Assembly (NCBI GenBank): GCA_949317995.1
Contig: OX439038.1
Span: 66,799,576-66,863,575, forward strand
Length of the DNA: 64,000 nt
Reading direction: 5' to 3'
Origin: Acholoe squamosa
Taxonomy: Eukaryota > Annelida > Polychaeta > Phyllodocida > Polynoidae
Shown in pieces: positions 11,716-23,146 of the stretch. Within the stretch, counting starts at the first letter, position 1; every line of letters starts with the position of its first letter. The position numbers were made by a program, and so were the translations under genes. The notes below the pieces were generated by a model. That model searched no databases and was not told the DNA's origin. It worked only from the letters and a program-made list of their open reading frames with translations.

Positions 11716-12144
11716 GGCTTTTTTATTTTGTGCAGACATGCGTACAAAGTGTTCTCATTTCATCTCAACTGGTTTGAGTTAAGAATAATGGGTCTCAAAG
11801 CTTTCACCTCCTGTCCAGAAAGTGAATGATTCTACTTGTTCAGAAATAAACTCTGACTGATAAACAAATTTCTGACTCTTTCTCCTTCTTCAAAATGGTT
11901 AAAGTGAATGTGTTAGCATATCTAAAGGGCCTGTTACACTGGGAACGTCAAGGGCGTGATATCCGCACATGTAACAGGGCTTGACAAATCCCTGTGTCCA
12001 GTGCCTGGGACACAAAATTATTTCTCTGGACACAACTTATTTTGTCAGCTGTGTCCAGTGGACATAGCTGCAAATCTAGACTTCAATATTGAGTGTTTAG
12101 GCCAGACACACAAGATAAACTGCTGGACTTAATCTAGTATAGGT
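11716..12144. other. No recognised feature
   Basis: Non-coding by eye. A partial palindrome GGCCTGTTACACTGGG / GTAACAGGGC near 11928-11976 may be the remnant of a small element. Confidence 0.35.
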
Positions 12145-12283
12145 TAGCGGATTCCTTAGTGGGCCGACCCCTGCTGAAGCTGATACCAGCGAGCTGATGG
12201 GTACCAGGTGTTACGTAATGCACCCTGAAAAGTCTGCACTGAATGAAAGGAATATTCTCATTGGTCAATATTGTCTCCCGCTA
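12145..12283. mobile_element. Short dispersed element, TAGCGG family, copy 1
   Basis: Begins TAGCGGATTCCTTAGTGGG and ends CTCCCGCTA, so its ends are approximately inverted. Inside are ACCCCTGCT, GGGTACCAGGTGTTA and TCTCATTGGTCAAT. Closely related copies occur at 43661 and 48480. No coding capacity or Pol III box was recognised. Confidence 0.6.
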
Positions 12284-12404
12284 GGTCGGAATTGCATCTG
12301 TGTCCAGTGGACACACCGATCCCAATGTGAATTGTCGACTCCTTATGTTGATCAGATAACAGGGTCAGAAGTTGCTGCAGGTAAGTGGTGAGTTGTATAC
12401 ATAG

Positions 12405-13420
12405 GATATTACGAGTGATTTTATGTAAATAGTATACAGAAAACAGGACAGTGTGAGTTGGCCCATGTGTGAATAGTATATAGACACTGGGTATTGTGAA
12501 CAGGTCTCTTGTGTGTGAGTAGTATACAGAAGCTAGACATTGTGAGTCTGTGTGAGTAGTATACATAAACAGGACATTGTGAGCGGGTCTATGTATGAGT
12601 TGTATACAGAAACAGGACAATATATATATGTATGTGTGAGTACTATAGTACCCCGCACATAAGGCACACCTCATACACGGGGATGATCTTAGATGTGCAT
12701 ACACGATAGGCCTGAGTTTGGGGTGTGCCTTATATGCAGGGTTTTCTCATGTTTCAATGGCTATGAAAGGGGTATGGGGAGGGGTATGCTGTATACTAGG
12801 TCAGTGATTGCGGTAGGAGTATGGGAGGGAACTGGAGGGGGTGGTGGCATCCTTTGCTTGTTTCTTCGGGCAAGAGGGGGCGACACATTCACAGCTTTTA
12901 GCTCAGTTTTATTCAGTGAACAACTCTGTATTGTGGAGAGCTCCACCTTCTACTGGAGTGTGTTCTAGGTAATGTGGCGGTGTGGTTAGTGTGAACACGG
13001 GATACTACTGTAGTATACAGAAGCAAGACATTGTGAGTGGGTATGTGAGAGTAGTATACAGAAACAGGACATTGTTGGTGGGTCTGTGTGTGAGTAGTAT
13101 ACAGAAACAGGACATTGTTGGTGGGTCTGTGTGTGAGTAGTATACAGAAACAGGACATTGTGGTTTGTATGTGAATAGTAAACAGGAACAGGACATTGTG
13201 AGTAGTATACAAAAGTATACACAAGTGCACATGTGTGAGTTGTATACAGAAACAGGACACCTTGAATGAGTGTGTGTGAGTAATTTACAGAAACAGGACA
13301 GTGTGAGCGGGACTGTGTATGAGAGTAGTGCACAGAAATAGTACAATGTGAGGGAGTCTGTGTGGTATACAGAAATAGGACATTTTGAGTATGCAAGTAA
13401 TAAACAGAAATAGAATAAGG
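12405..13420. repeat. 43-base minisatellite array 1 (interrupted)
   Basis: Units read AGTATACAGAAACAGGACAT followed by TGTGAGTGGGTCTGTGTGTG. About six diverged units lie at 12405-12630 and about ten at 13008-13420. They are separated by a block that includes a degenerate CCGTAA-type palindrome (12646-12745, ACCCCGCACATAAGGCACACC) and G-rich text. The unit length is one more than a multiple of three and the - strand has no stops in any frame, so long open frames there are artefacts. Confidence 0.85.
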
Positions 13421-14065
13421 TACCTTATTTGACATAATTTGCGCACATACTCTCATAAGTGAACACCCCAATCTTCAGCATATCCCTAGAAAATTATGGG
13501 CTGAAATCCCTGTAATTTACAGTGTAAGTGTTGAGAGCAGACACATTATACCTTTCTGTGCAGGCTTCACAACTGAACTGTCTGCCAAACCTTTGTTAGA
13601 GGTGGTTACAATAGCCTGCCGTCCTCATACCATTCTGGCTCAATGACTCAGGGTGTGCGCTTACTGCCCTCAGGATAATTCCATGTATTTTTACTTGAAT
13701 TTTGAAATTAAAAAGATAAAACCTGAAGCTCACTGAGTACTAATATGTTTATGGTTCTGTGTATGCCCTCTTTTGTACACATTACTATGTAAATACCATG
13801 TACAACCTGTATTTCATACTCAGAGTGTGCTGGAAGGATATGTCCACGTCATGTCATGTTCACTTTTGATGTCACTAGTCAGATAAATGGGTGGCATGAA
13901 TGCAAAGTTACTGACCTATATTCCTTATTGGAAATAACATAGGGGCCATTTTAGTCTCTTTCTAAAGCTGAATAGACTGACCCCTTTAAGAGGATTGGGT
14001 GGGATCTGCTTTCCCACGGGAATGGAAGGAAATGTAGCAAGTAATGGTAACATTAGTAATGGTAG
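13421..14065. other. No recognised feature
   Basis: Non-coding sequence between the minisatellite and the large inverted repeat; nothing supported. Confidence 0.4.
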
Positions 14066-14518
14066 TAGGGGGGGAGGTTAAGACAAAAATTTTCTCACAA
14101 CCAACTAAAAAGATGCTATTCATCACGAGAAACAAGAATCTGGCACCCGTTTTGAAATTTGAGATCCGTAACCCCCCCCCCCCTGTACACCCCCTCTGAA
14201 GATATAAAGTTGGAAAATATTTAATTTATTCATTTTAAATTCATTTTATTCCTACAAGCTTTTTTGGACATCATTTCGCATTCAGATAATGTAGGAAAGA
14301 ATATCACACTAAACTATTCTTTAAATTATCAGAAAATCCAAGATGGCTACCATGGCAAAAAACCCTATTTTTCAGGTTTCATTAAGAAAAGAAAAATCAT
14401 AATAAATATGAAACTGTGATCTGATAAGGTTTTCCCAATGTTGTTGAGGTGAACCCAAATAGATAATAAGATGCAGCGGTTAGAACATGTATGCTCAGAT
14501 AGGCCCTTTGTAAAATAA
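14066..14518 (+). repeat. Left arm of a 3.2-kb inverted-repeat structure
   Basis: Collinear, in opposite orientation, with 16818-17295. Shared words include GAAACAAGAATCTG, TTTTGAAATTTGAGAT, AAGTTGGAAAATATT, ATCACACTAAACT and GAACCCAAATAGA. The outer edges are TAGGGGGGAGGTTA on the right and a one-G-longer version on the left. I see no clear target duplication. Confidence 0.85.
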
Positions 14519-15049
14519 TCCCAACAATCCTGACTGATGGACCCGTCGATGTAGTTCCTTACAAAAATCTCAAAATTATGCTTAGTTATAGTCTTTTGTG
14601 TGTGCCATGTACAAGTCTATGATCAGGCACTATAAATTGGACCATGTGGTAAGTATAAAAGCTTAAATATTGAAGATTATCTATGCCAATATTCCCTTCC
14701 TTTAGTCCTGTCCAATGATGATGGCATTGTTGCTGAAAGTGCAAGATAGATTGACTATGGTGAATGGTAAATGTACACCCAGCATTTGCCAAGCTTTTTC
14801 AATTTGTCTTAGTCAAATAAGCATTGTTGTGTCTGCAGGAAAAGCATCAAGGGGCTCTGAGCCTGCCAGTCAGAATTGAAGTCTGTTATATGATGAGCCC
14901 CATTAACACTCCAGTAGAAAAGAAATAATTCCTCAGATTCTGAGCTTCCTCTATTATGGTATGAAGGACAGTGGATGGATACAGTGATATCAGATATAAA
15001 TGTAGGGGGCTTGAGGACTGCTCAACATGAATTAACCTTCTATGGCTCT

Positions 15050-16260
15050 TTCAGAGGAATATGGATGGTGGACCTTAAAGCTAAGGATGAGGGTCAGGTG
15101 ACAGCTGCATGTTTTTTTCTGATATAGCCAAAGCCTTTGATTCTGTTAGTCACAGGCTTCTTATACAAGCAATGGCGGAGATAGGCCTGCCCGCTCATCT
15201 GCTGAAGTGGTTCTCATCCTATCTGCAAAGAAGGAAACAGTGTGTCTTTGATAATGGAGGCCTCTCCAGTATTCAAATATGTGTCCTATGGGGTGCCCCA
15301 GGGATCAGATTTGGGCCCAACACTGTTTATAATATTTATAAATAACATTGCTAAAAATTTACAGCATTCCAAGGTCAAGCTTTATGCAGACGACCTAGTA
15401 TTATATCACAGGTGGTAGTTCAAAATGGGTTGCAGGTTGACTCGGAGAGACTTCTGGGTAACTATAGGTAGCTAGGCTTAACGGTAAATGTAAATAAAAC
15501 TAAATGTATGTGGTTCTGTTCTAGAAAGAGGTCAAAACAATGCCCTGCACTAAACCTTGCACTTGATGACCTAAAAGTTCAGCAGGTCCATAACTACCTC
15601 TATTTGGGGACGTGTTTAGATGAATTTCTCAGTATTGAGGACCAAGCCAATACATTGTAATGTCATAAAAAAGACCAACCAACTTGCTTTCAAGTTGAGC
15701 AAGATCAGGTACTTAGTTGGTGCAGAGAGGTTGCTATCTTGATTTTTAAACAGATGATATTACCTAGGTTTGATTACTCTTCATTTCTGTTAGAGATGGC
15801 TAATAAAGAGATAAGATTCAAACAGTGCAAAATAGAACTTTACGCTGCTGCCTACATGTTCAAACCAGGGAAGAATCCACTAATGCTGTTCATCATCTCT
15901 GTAAAACGCCTAGACAGGTGGATAGAAGAAAAGAGTTGTTACTATCTCACATGTATTCTTTATCTAGGAAACTGCCTCCTTCTAACAAAATTCTCAGGAC
16001 TAGATCTGATAACAAACAAAACTTCCCTTTAAGAAAGCCGAGGCTTGAGAGCTACAAGAAATGACCACTATATAGGGGTTAACAACTTTGGAATAACCTG
16101 ACCTTCAACAGGCGCCGAACAAATTCTCATTTCAACTCAAAGTAAAGAAATTCCTGGGAACAAACCTGAAGGGTAAACGGATGCAGTTACTGAAGCTTAG
16201 GAGGACAGGGAACATTAGACATACTATCCCTGTCAACTTGTATTATAACATTTTCCCTGT
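15050..16260 (+). mobile_element. Degenerate LINE reverse transcriptase fragment
   Basis: Readable pieces of a non-LTR reverse transcriptase occur in order: DIAKAFDSVSHRLLIQAM and HLLKWFSSYLQRRKQCVF (15119-15255), YGVPQGSDLGPTLF and KLYADDLVLYH (from about 15283; ADD is the catalytic YxDD-type motif), VNVNKTKCMWF and HNYLYLGTCLDE (15480-15625). A C-terminal domain (LCKTPRQVDRRKELLLSHMY, 15895-15955) follows. Frame changes separate them, e.g. between 15255 and 15283, and a stop-rich stretch lies near 15410-15470. No endonuclease domain or 5' end is seen. Clade is uncertain (CR1/Jockey-like by feel). It sits between the inverted arms at 14066 and 17295. Confidence 0.85.
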
Positions 16261-16817
16261 TAAAAAGAAAAGAAAGATAACAAGGCTGTGAATAACTAAC
16301 TTGGTAGGTTTGCGAGATTGGTTCACTGTGGTGTGTCAAACCATCATGCATTATTCACTTAATTTCCTTTCTCCCCTTGACTTGATCTTTTAATGCCTCT
16401 TGTAACTCTGTCGGAAGTCGGAAGTACCTGATGTGTCTGTACCTTGCAATGCCTCTTAGCTCCATTTAAACTGGCACAATGATTGTATGTGTCTTGGTAA
16501 TGTTTAACTCTTCAGCTGTACCTTCATCATTCATCTGTACCTACTCACCTGTTCTTAGTATAGCTTAGATACCAGACTGCACAACTTATGCAGCGAAATT
16601 CGGTGTTACTCCATAGAGATACGTAATGATTGTTAAATAATTCTGATGAACCTTGATTATTTTGATATTTTTATGGATGTACCCCTGCAATTTATCGGGA
16701 AGACCATGTTAACATGTGTTTCATGAGCGATAATAAAAAAAGATGATGCTCTTCAATATATGTAGAAAAGTACCTTTGTTGAGTGAGCTCAGTCCCACTA
16801 CATTATTTTATTTCGTA

Positions 16818-17295
16818 TTTTACTGACGGCCAATCTGGCCATACATGTTCTAATTGCTGCATCATATTTTCTATTTGGGTTCATCCGAAAACTCGAAAAA
16901 CCTTATCAGATCACAGGAAAAAGTTTCAAATTAATTTTAAATTAAAGTTTCAAATGAATTTGTTTCTTAATAAAACCTGAAAAATAGGGTTTTTGGCTGT
17001 GGTAGCCATATTGGATTTTCCGATAATGTCAAAAATAGATCAGTTTAGTGTGATATTTTTTTCCTTCGTTATCTGAATGTGAAATTGTGTACAGAAAAGC
17101 ATTTAGGAATAAAATATGAATTTAAAATGAATAAATTTAATATTTTCCAACTTTTTATCTTTGGAGGGGGCATACGGGGGGTTATGAATCTCAAATTTCA
17201 AAACAGTGTCAGATTCTTGTTTCTCATGATGGATAGAATCTGTTTAGTTGGTTATGGGTTGTTTGTGGCCATTTTGACTAAATAACCTCCCCCCT
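16818..17295 (-). repeat. Right arm of the 3.2-kb inverted-repeat structure
   Basis: Reverse-complement partner of 14066-14518, diverged by perhaps 10-15% by eye and with small indels. The right edge ends TAACCTCCCCCCTA. The open frames inside (16783-16980, 17079-17285) have no homology. Confidence 0.85.
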
Positions 17296-17450
17296 AATGA
17301 TAGATCGACCCACGAGTCATGAGGAGGTCACTCCGTACAGTTCTGGGCATATTCCTTTTTGGATTACAGACAAATAGCTAGATATAGTTGAGCAAACGCA
17401 TCCTTGTTTAAGCACACAGTGCGCTCATTATGTGGAATACAGTATTCCTA

Positions 17451-17682
17451 TTAATCACTGAAATCATTTCAAAAGTACCAGGAGACACCAACACTACAGA
17501 AATCGCCCACCTTCAAATATTTTGCCTCCCAAAAGGCCACGGATAGTGTATGGAACGGAAACAGGATAGAACTAGGGATATATCTAGGAGTAGAGATAGA
17601 TTTTGTGACAAGATATGTGCTTGGGTATTTGGGCAATATTTCAAAAAAGATTCCAGACTCTCAGGGTCTGTTCATTTGTCAA
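17451..17682 (+). repeat. Block also found, diverged and split, at 25140-26205
   Basis: CCTATTAATCACTGAA, CATTTCAAAAGTACCAGGAG, TAGTGTATG and CTCAGGGTCTGTTCATT appear in the same order here and at 25143-25260 plus 26056-26200. In the second location the pieces are separated by the element at 25616 and other sequence. It directly precedes the OSGIN pseudogene. Confidence 0.65.
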
Positions 17683-17889
17683 AGTAAGCACAACTCGATG
17701 CATGTGGACCTTATCACCCACCACAGTGTTCAGTGTGGACTCATGTGTTTACTTTGGACTAATGCAATGGGACTACTGGTCGGTGACAACTTTGTGCGAT
17801 TCCCCAGAGGTAGTGCATTGGGCATTACTGCCGAAACGTGGAAACAGGATCTTAACATGATTTCCATTTCAATATTCTTAGATTCCTAA
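17683..17889 (+). pseudogene. OSGIN C-terminal fragment (duplicated pseudogene)
   Basis: The reading frame gives SKHNSMHVDLITHHSV and GLLVGDNFVRFPRGSALGI, clearly derived from the last 58 codons of the OSGIN terminal exon (7332-7506). Relative to the parent it has a one-codon loss, an insertion of about eight codons (MCLLWTN region), a shortened ADILRK segment and no stop at the parental place, so the frame runs on about a dozen codons. No splice acceptor or earlier OSGIN sequence precedes it. It marks the left edge of a longer duplicated block continuing through the 3' flank. Inferred to be non-functional. Confidence 0.85.
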
Positions 17890-20800
17890 TTTTGATACCT
17901 CTGTCATTCAGTTCATATAAAAGCAGATATGGCCAGTACAACATATATGGAGGATGTTTGAGTCGTAGTTCATCTGTAGTCTGATGAAGAGAATATGGCT
18001 GTAGTTATCCCATTAAGGGGGGGGGGGCTATAAGGGCATTTTGGTAGGTCAGGGGCCTGAATTTTGAGCAGTACCTTTACCAGAGGGCAAGATCTTGCAA
18101 AATGATATCTAGAGTGTCCATGACTTTGATCTCATTTCTGACATTTCTCCATTGTCTCTATCACTCTGAACTCCTGAGATACGAATTCCTCAACCATGAA
18201 ATAGGCTTACAATATCCTCAGACAAATTATAGCAGCCCAATTAAATCTATCCACAATTCTAAATATAGCAGCTATATCAATATAGTCCGGTAAATTATAC
18301 TCAACATCTGCCTCTACATTGTGTTTAGAAAACTCAACATTCGCCCCTGTATGGATGCCCTTAATGAGTTAAAAAGGCTAAATCAACTCACTTATAAGTT
18401 TCTATATTATTCTGTAGATATTGGGCAGAATATCACCTTGTGCAAGAATAATGATAATGGGAGAAGGAAGTGGAAGAAAGTCCATAGTGTTTGAATTTCA
18501 AGATGTGGTTGCAGAGGTAGACACTAACTCTTTTGACTATGTCTTGAAGCTATCTCAATGAACAGGTCTGCAATAAGTTTTAACTGCAGTGAGCTCAGAA
18601 CATAATGACAAAAATTGTATACCTGATGTCTTCATTAGGGCCTCCTAGGCCAATAGTAAGATTAATATTTCAGATAAAATCTCTAGATAGGGTTGCTTCC
18701 TTCCAGCCTGACATACTTTGGGCTGGCCACAGACCTTATTCTGGGTTGATAGAAGCTCAAGGTACAAAATTACTCTCCCAGCAAAGGCAGCACTATTGAT
18801 GGGACTTAAAGAGACTCAGTCTACTATATTGATGGCCACTGGCTGAGGCTGATGGCTTTCAGAATAGTGTTAGTGTTTATACCCCTGTGCTGCTAAATTA
18901 TTTCAAGTCGGCTGTGGGTCACATAATGATCATGAATGTCTACATCTATATGAAAAAGTCTTTCATTGTCCAGTGTCTATATTTCTGGTTCAACAATTTC
19001 TGGAGACCTTCAGGGCAGGATTATTCTATCAAATTTATATTATACTTTTCAGTGATAACTTGAATTTGCAATTATGAAGGGTTGAATGTCAAAATGTGTG
19101 ATGATTGAAACATTGGTTTGTTAATGTTTAGGGGAGAAAGACACCAATCAAGACATTGTGTAAGCCTGAGGTCACGGAATTTACAAAATATGGGTGATAC
19201 TATGTAAAAGAAATACAAAACAGTGCAGCTAGATTCCTATACATTTTCGTATTATATGGATGCAGTAAATTTTGAACACCTCACATTTCTGCATAGTTTT
19301 TGTTATGTTTCTATGAATAACAGGGTAACTGAAGCATGTTATCATCATAAAGTAATTCACTGTTGGGCTGGTGAGCTGGTGTGTTGTTGTCAACTGCTTA
19401 CTTAACTAGCAAACTAAGGGCTGAACAAGATGTGAAATATGTGTAAAATACACTGACACAAATTGTGACAATAAATGTTGACTATGACTTAACATTCTAC
19501 ATAGAAGTCCCTAACAATTAGGGAGAGATTCCCTCCAGCACACACTGTGATTATTGCTGTACTTTCTATATTCCTTCTTGTCTCTGGGTCTTCTGTGCCT
19601 TGACTATCATCATACCATAATGCTTCAAAAAAGGTCCACATGTGAATACAAGAGTCATTCCTTGACATTGGGCCACAATGGTTGTGTCACGCAGTGGGTG
19701 ATATTGAGATGCTGTGGCCTGCCACTTGAAATATGTAGTCTACAAATGGAAAATCCCAACATTCTGAAACAAAGTTCTTAGCTTAAGTAGGGGTCACTTT
19801 GCTATGAGAATATGTTTGCATATATGGAGAATGTAAGATTGGTTGCCCCAAGCATTTCTAACGTTTCACTGTGTGGTACCAAGCAAATACTGTGCTGTAT
19901 AGCTACAAATGCCCTATAGTACCTGGCATACAAAGCGGATTCACCTTATACCAGAAGTACTACCATAATTTGACCACACTTTAATAGCATAATCAAGCAT
20001 TTGCATAGGGACTTTAATGTGTAAATTAAACATGCTCTTCAGGCATATTAAGAAGAGTGTTAATGTATATTATACACCTAAACTGACTTCTGACATGTCC
20101 AGTGGTTATCTGTAAATGATTTTCTTAACTTTCACTGTGTCTATACATTATGGAGTATGTGAATCTGCTGGACGCTCTACTGTTGTTACTGAAGTAATGG
20201 GTAGGAAGAACATTTTTACTGATTCAAGTAAGATTCAAAGAAAGTCTAACCTTATATAAACCAGTAGATATAAAATTGAGAATAATGTATTTCACTGAGA
20301 CCAGGTAGATAATCACAAGATACTTAGTGCATATATTATGCATTCTCATCAAGGAATCATGGGTGTGAGACTTTCCGGTTGAAAAATCTGTAAGAGGCAA
20401 ATCTTCACAGGTGTGCACCAGGAAATATTACCATCAGGAGATTATCATTAATTGTGTAATAGTGTCAATCCCCCAGTTTTGTAAGATTCAACACATTCCT
20501 ACATATATGGTTCTGTCAAAGGTGGTAAGCAGGGCAGTTTGACCCCATAGAACTCAGTTTTAACCAAAATGTCATGTTGCTATGTCACGTTGCTAAGTAG
20601 TGTCACATCACTGGATGATGTCACATGCTGCACACCTTGACCCAACCTTACCTTCAGGTTTGGCATGATTGTGGGATAATGCCCTCCAGACCAGGCTCAA
20701 TTTCTGAGATAAAGAACACAGCAGTTTAGCACATTGAAAAAAAGAATCAACTTAAGGCAGACTAAAATCCAAAAACTTTGTGAATGCCTTTCCCAAACAC

Positions 20801-21305
20801 AGCTATCAGTGGCTATTCCATTTATTGTCTATAATTGTCTAATATTTGATCACTGTCTTGTTACTTTATTCTACCTGTGGAATAAAGTATACCTTTATCA
20901 ACCCGAGCAGATCATGTGATATCAAGGAAATAATAGTGAATAAATCAGAATAGAATTATAAATGACATGCATATATTTTCATTAAGCCAATCTTAATTGT
21001 ATTCAGATTTCATCAAGCAAACACAAGGGATGTTTTTCGTGATTCCAGGAGTCTAGATTTACAGTTAATATATCCGTTTTAATTAGTACAGACCTGTGCT
21101 TAATTCAGTAGATCTTGTAAACATGGTTCATAATGCGATTTCATGTGAAAATACCGGATTACTCTGAATGTGCTATTATGAGATTAACACATTTGAGATA
21201 TTACAGGCTTGGCATTAATTTAATCAACAGTTAAGTTTCAAATAGAAAATAAACAGCAGCCCCACTGTATGGGAACAACTTCTGAATTTCAGCGCTGCCT
21301 GCTTT
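17683..21305 (+). repeat. Segmental duplication, copy 2
   Basis: Diverged copy of 7332-11715 in the same orientation, starting in the OSGIN pseudogene and ending at GCTGCCTG just before a (GT)n run. It is shorter because two insertions seen in copy 1 are missing. Substitutions and small indels are frequent, so the duplication is not recent. No gene is evident apart from the pseudogene. Confidence 0.85.

Positions 21306-21317
<12 letters not shown>

Positions 21318-21350
<33 letters not shown>
21318..21350. repeat. (GT)n microsatellite
   Basis: About 16 GT units at the exact right edge of segmental-duplication copy 2, leading into the second minisatellite array. Confidence 0.9.
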
Positions 21351-21351
<1 letters not shown>

Positions 21352-21353
<2 letters not shown>

Positions 21354-22660
21354 AGTATACAGAAACCTGACATTTTGTGCAAGAGTAGTATACAGAATCT
21401 GGACAATGTAAGTAGGTCTCTGTGCGTGACTAGTATAAGTCCCTGTTTGACCACCAGGGGGCATTGGAGGGGCAAAATTACTCTAAAATCATCAAAAAAA
21501 TACATTAAGCTAATTTTTAATGCAGGATTCAATGGTCTCATTTAAAATGCTCCATTTTGGGTAGAAATGGCCCATATTTGGATAGTAGAATGAACGTTTT
21601 TCATGAGAAATCAACCTAAATGCCTGTGGATAATCAAAATGATGTCTCATTTTAAAGATCTTGAGATGAACTTTGATAATGAATTTCCCTGCAGAGGGGT
21701 GGTTTTGCTTGCCTGGTCACATATACCGTTAGAAGCAGGACATTGTGAGCAGGTCTTTGTGTGAGTAGTATAGCAAGGAATTGGATTATATAATGCCCGA
21801 AAGTAGGTGCTGTCCTTGGGTTGAAATGAACATGTCAATCACAGTGACCAGCCAAAGTGGTGCCAAAGTCTCGTCCCTGCTGCTTGTTCCTGAAATGTAC
21901 AGACACTTATACAATATCAAGCTGGCACCTTTCTCACGTGAAAATGCGAGATGGGTAGATCATGTCTGCCTGCATACATCCTTCCGATTTGTTGCTATAC
22001 AGAACTTGGAAATTGTGATCTGTGTGAATACAATGTAGTATACAGAAACAGGACATTGTGAGTGGGTCTGTGTGTGAGTAGTATACAGAAAAAGGACATT
22101 GTGGGTGGGCAAGGGTGTCAATTTTAAACAGAAACAGGGCATTGTGAGTGGGTCTGTGTGTGAGTAGTATACAGAAACAGGCCATTATGAGTGGGTCTGT
22201 GTGTGAGTATAGAATACAGAAACAGGACATCGTGTGTGGGTCTGTGTGTGAGAAGTATACAGAAATAGGACATTGTGGATGGGTCTGTGTGTGAGTAGTA
22301 TACAGAAACGGGACATTGTGAGGTGAGTGGGTCTGTGTGTGAGTAGTATACAGAAACAGGACATTGTGAGTGAGTCTGTGTGAGTAGTATACAGAAACAG
22401 GACATTGTGAGGTGAGTGGGTCTGTGTGTGAGTAGTATACAGAAAAAGGACATTGCAAGTGGGTCCGTGTGTGAGTAGTATACAGAAACAGGACATTGCG
22501 AGTGGGTCTGTGTGTAAGTAGTATACAGAAACAGGACATTGCGAGTGGGTCTGTGTGAGTAGTATACAGAAACAGGACATTGCGAGTGGGTCTGTGTGTG
22601 TAAGAAATTTCCAGAAATAAGACATTGTGAGCGGGTCTGTGTGTGAGAAGAACACAGATA
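21352..22660. repeat. 43-base minisatellite array 2
   Basis: Same unit as the array at 12405. A few scattered units occur at 21352-21435 and 21735-21770, then about 14 near-tandem units at 22023-22660. Some units carry a 5-base extension (GAGGT). The unique stretch 21436-22022 contains an open frame (21781-22038) of no known family. The LTR element at 22669 is inserted into this array, whose pattern resumes briefly after 25095. Confidence 0.85.
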
Positions 22661-22668
22661 TAGTATAG

Positions 22669-23091
22669 TGTAGTGATTATATCACTTGTATAATAATTGT
22701 AATGCTGAGGCGATCAGTCCGGTGGTAGCCACCGGCGCGGGAGCGCTAGGTAGGGTCCGTCCCACCTGGGGGCGACACGGTAGCGACCGGTGACGTCACG
22801 CTCGTGACGTCACATCTCGTGACGCCATAAAAAGGCAGTCCGGTGGTCGCGCGGGGGAGATGCGATGAGAGACTTGCAGGTGGCAGAAGTGTGGTCGGTG
22901 ACTCCGGGTTCGGTGGTTGCGATCGGTGGATACCTGTAAGGGCGGTGCATCTCAATACCAGCCAGGATAATTGATGTCGATACCAGAATTAATGAGAACT
23001 GTTAGCGCTAAGGCCTAAAAGAAATAAACCAAACACCTTCTACTGTTATAGAACTTTATTGGCTGCGTCTGGTCCTTTTGTGTTTACTACA
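22669..23091 (+). repeat. 5' LTR
   Basis: TG...CA ends. It has two perfect TGACGTCA sites and a third CGTGACG half-site, then CATAAAAAGG as a TATA-like box and AATAAA further down, in the order expected of U3-R-U5. Confidence 0.88.
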
Positions 23092-23146
23092 TTGGTGACA
23101 GCGGTGTTGTTGCTTATACGAACCCGCGCATTTACAAAGGAAGGAA

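Noticed and set aside
12986-13471. - strand frame of 161 codons
   Set aside because: Same minisatellite artefact as array 2.
21781-22038. Frame of 85 codons (MDYIMPESRCC...) between minisatellite pieces
   Set aside because: No family resemblance, and it runs into the array at its 3' end.
21934-22655. Long - strand open frames (up to 201 codons) rich in CFCILLTHRPTHN-like repeats
   Set aside because: They are the 43-base minisatellite read on the strand that lacks stops; all three frames are open and the peptides repeat. There is no gene context.
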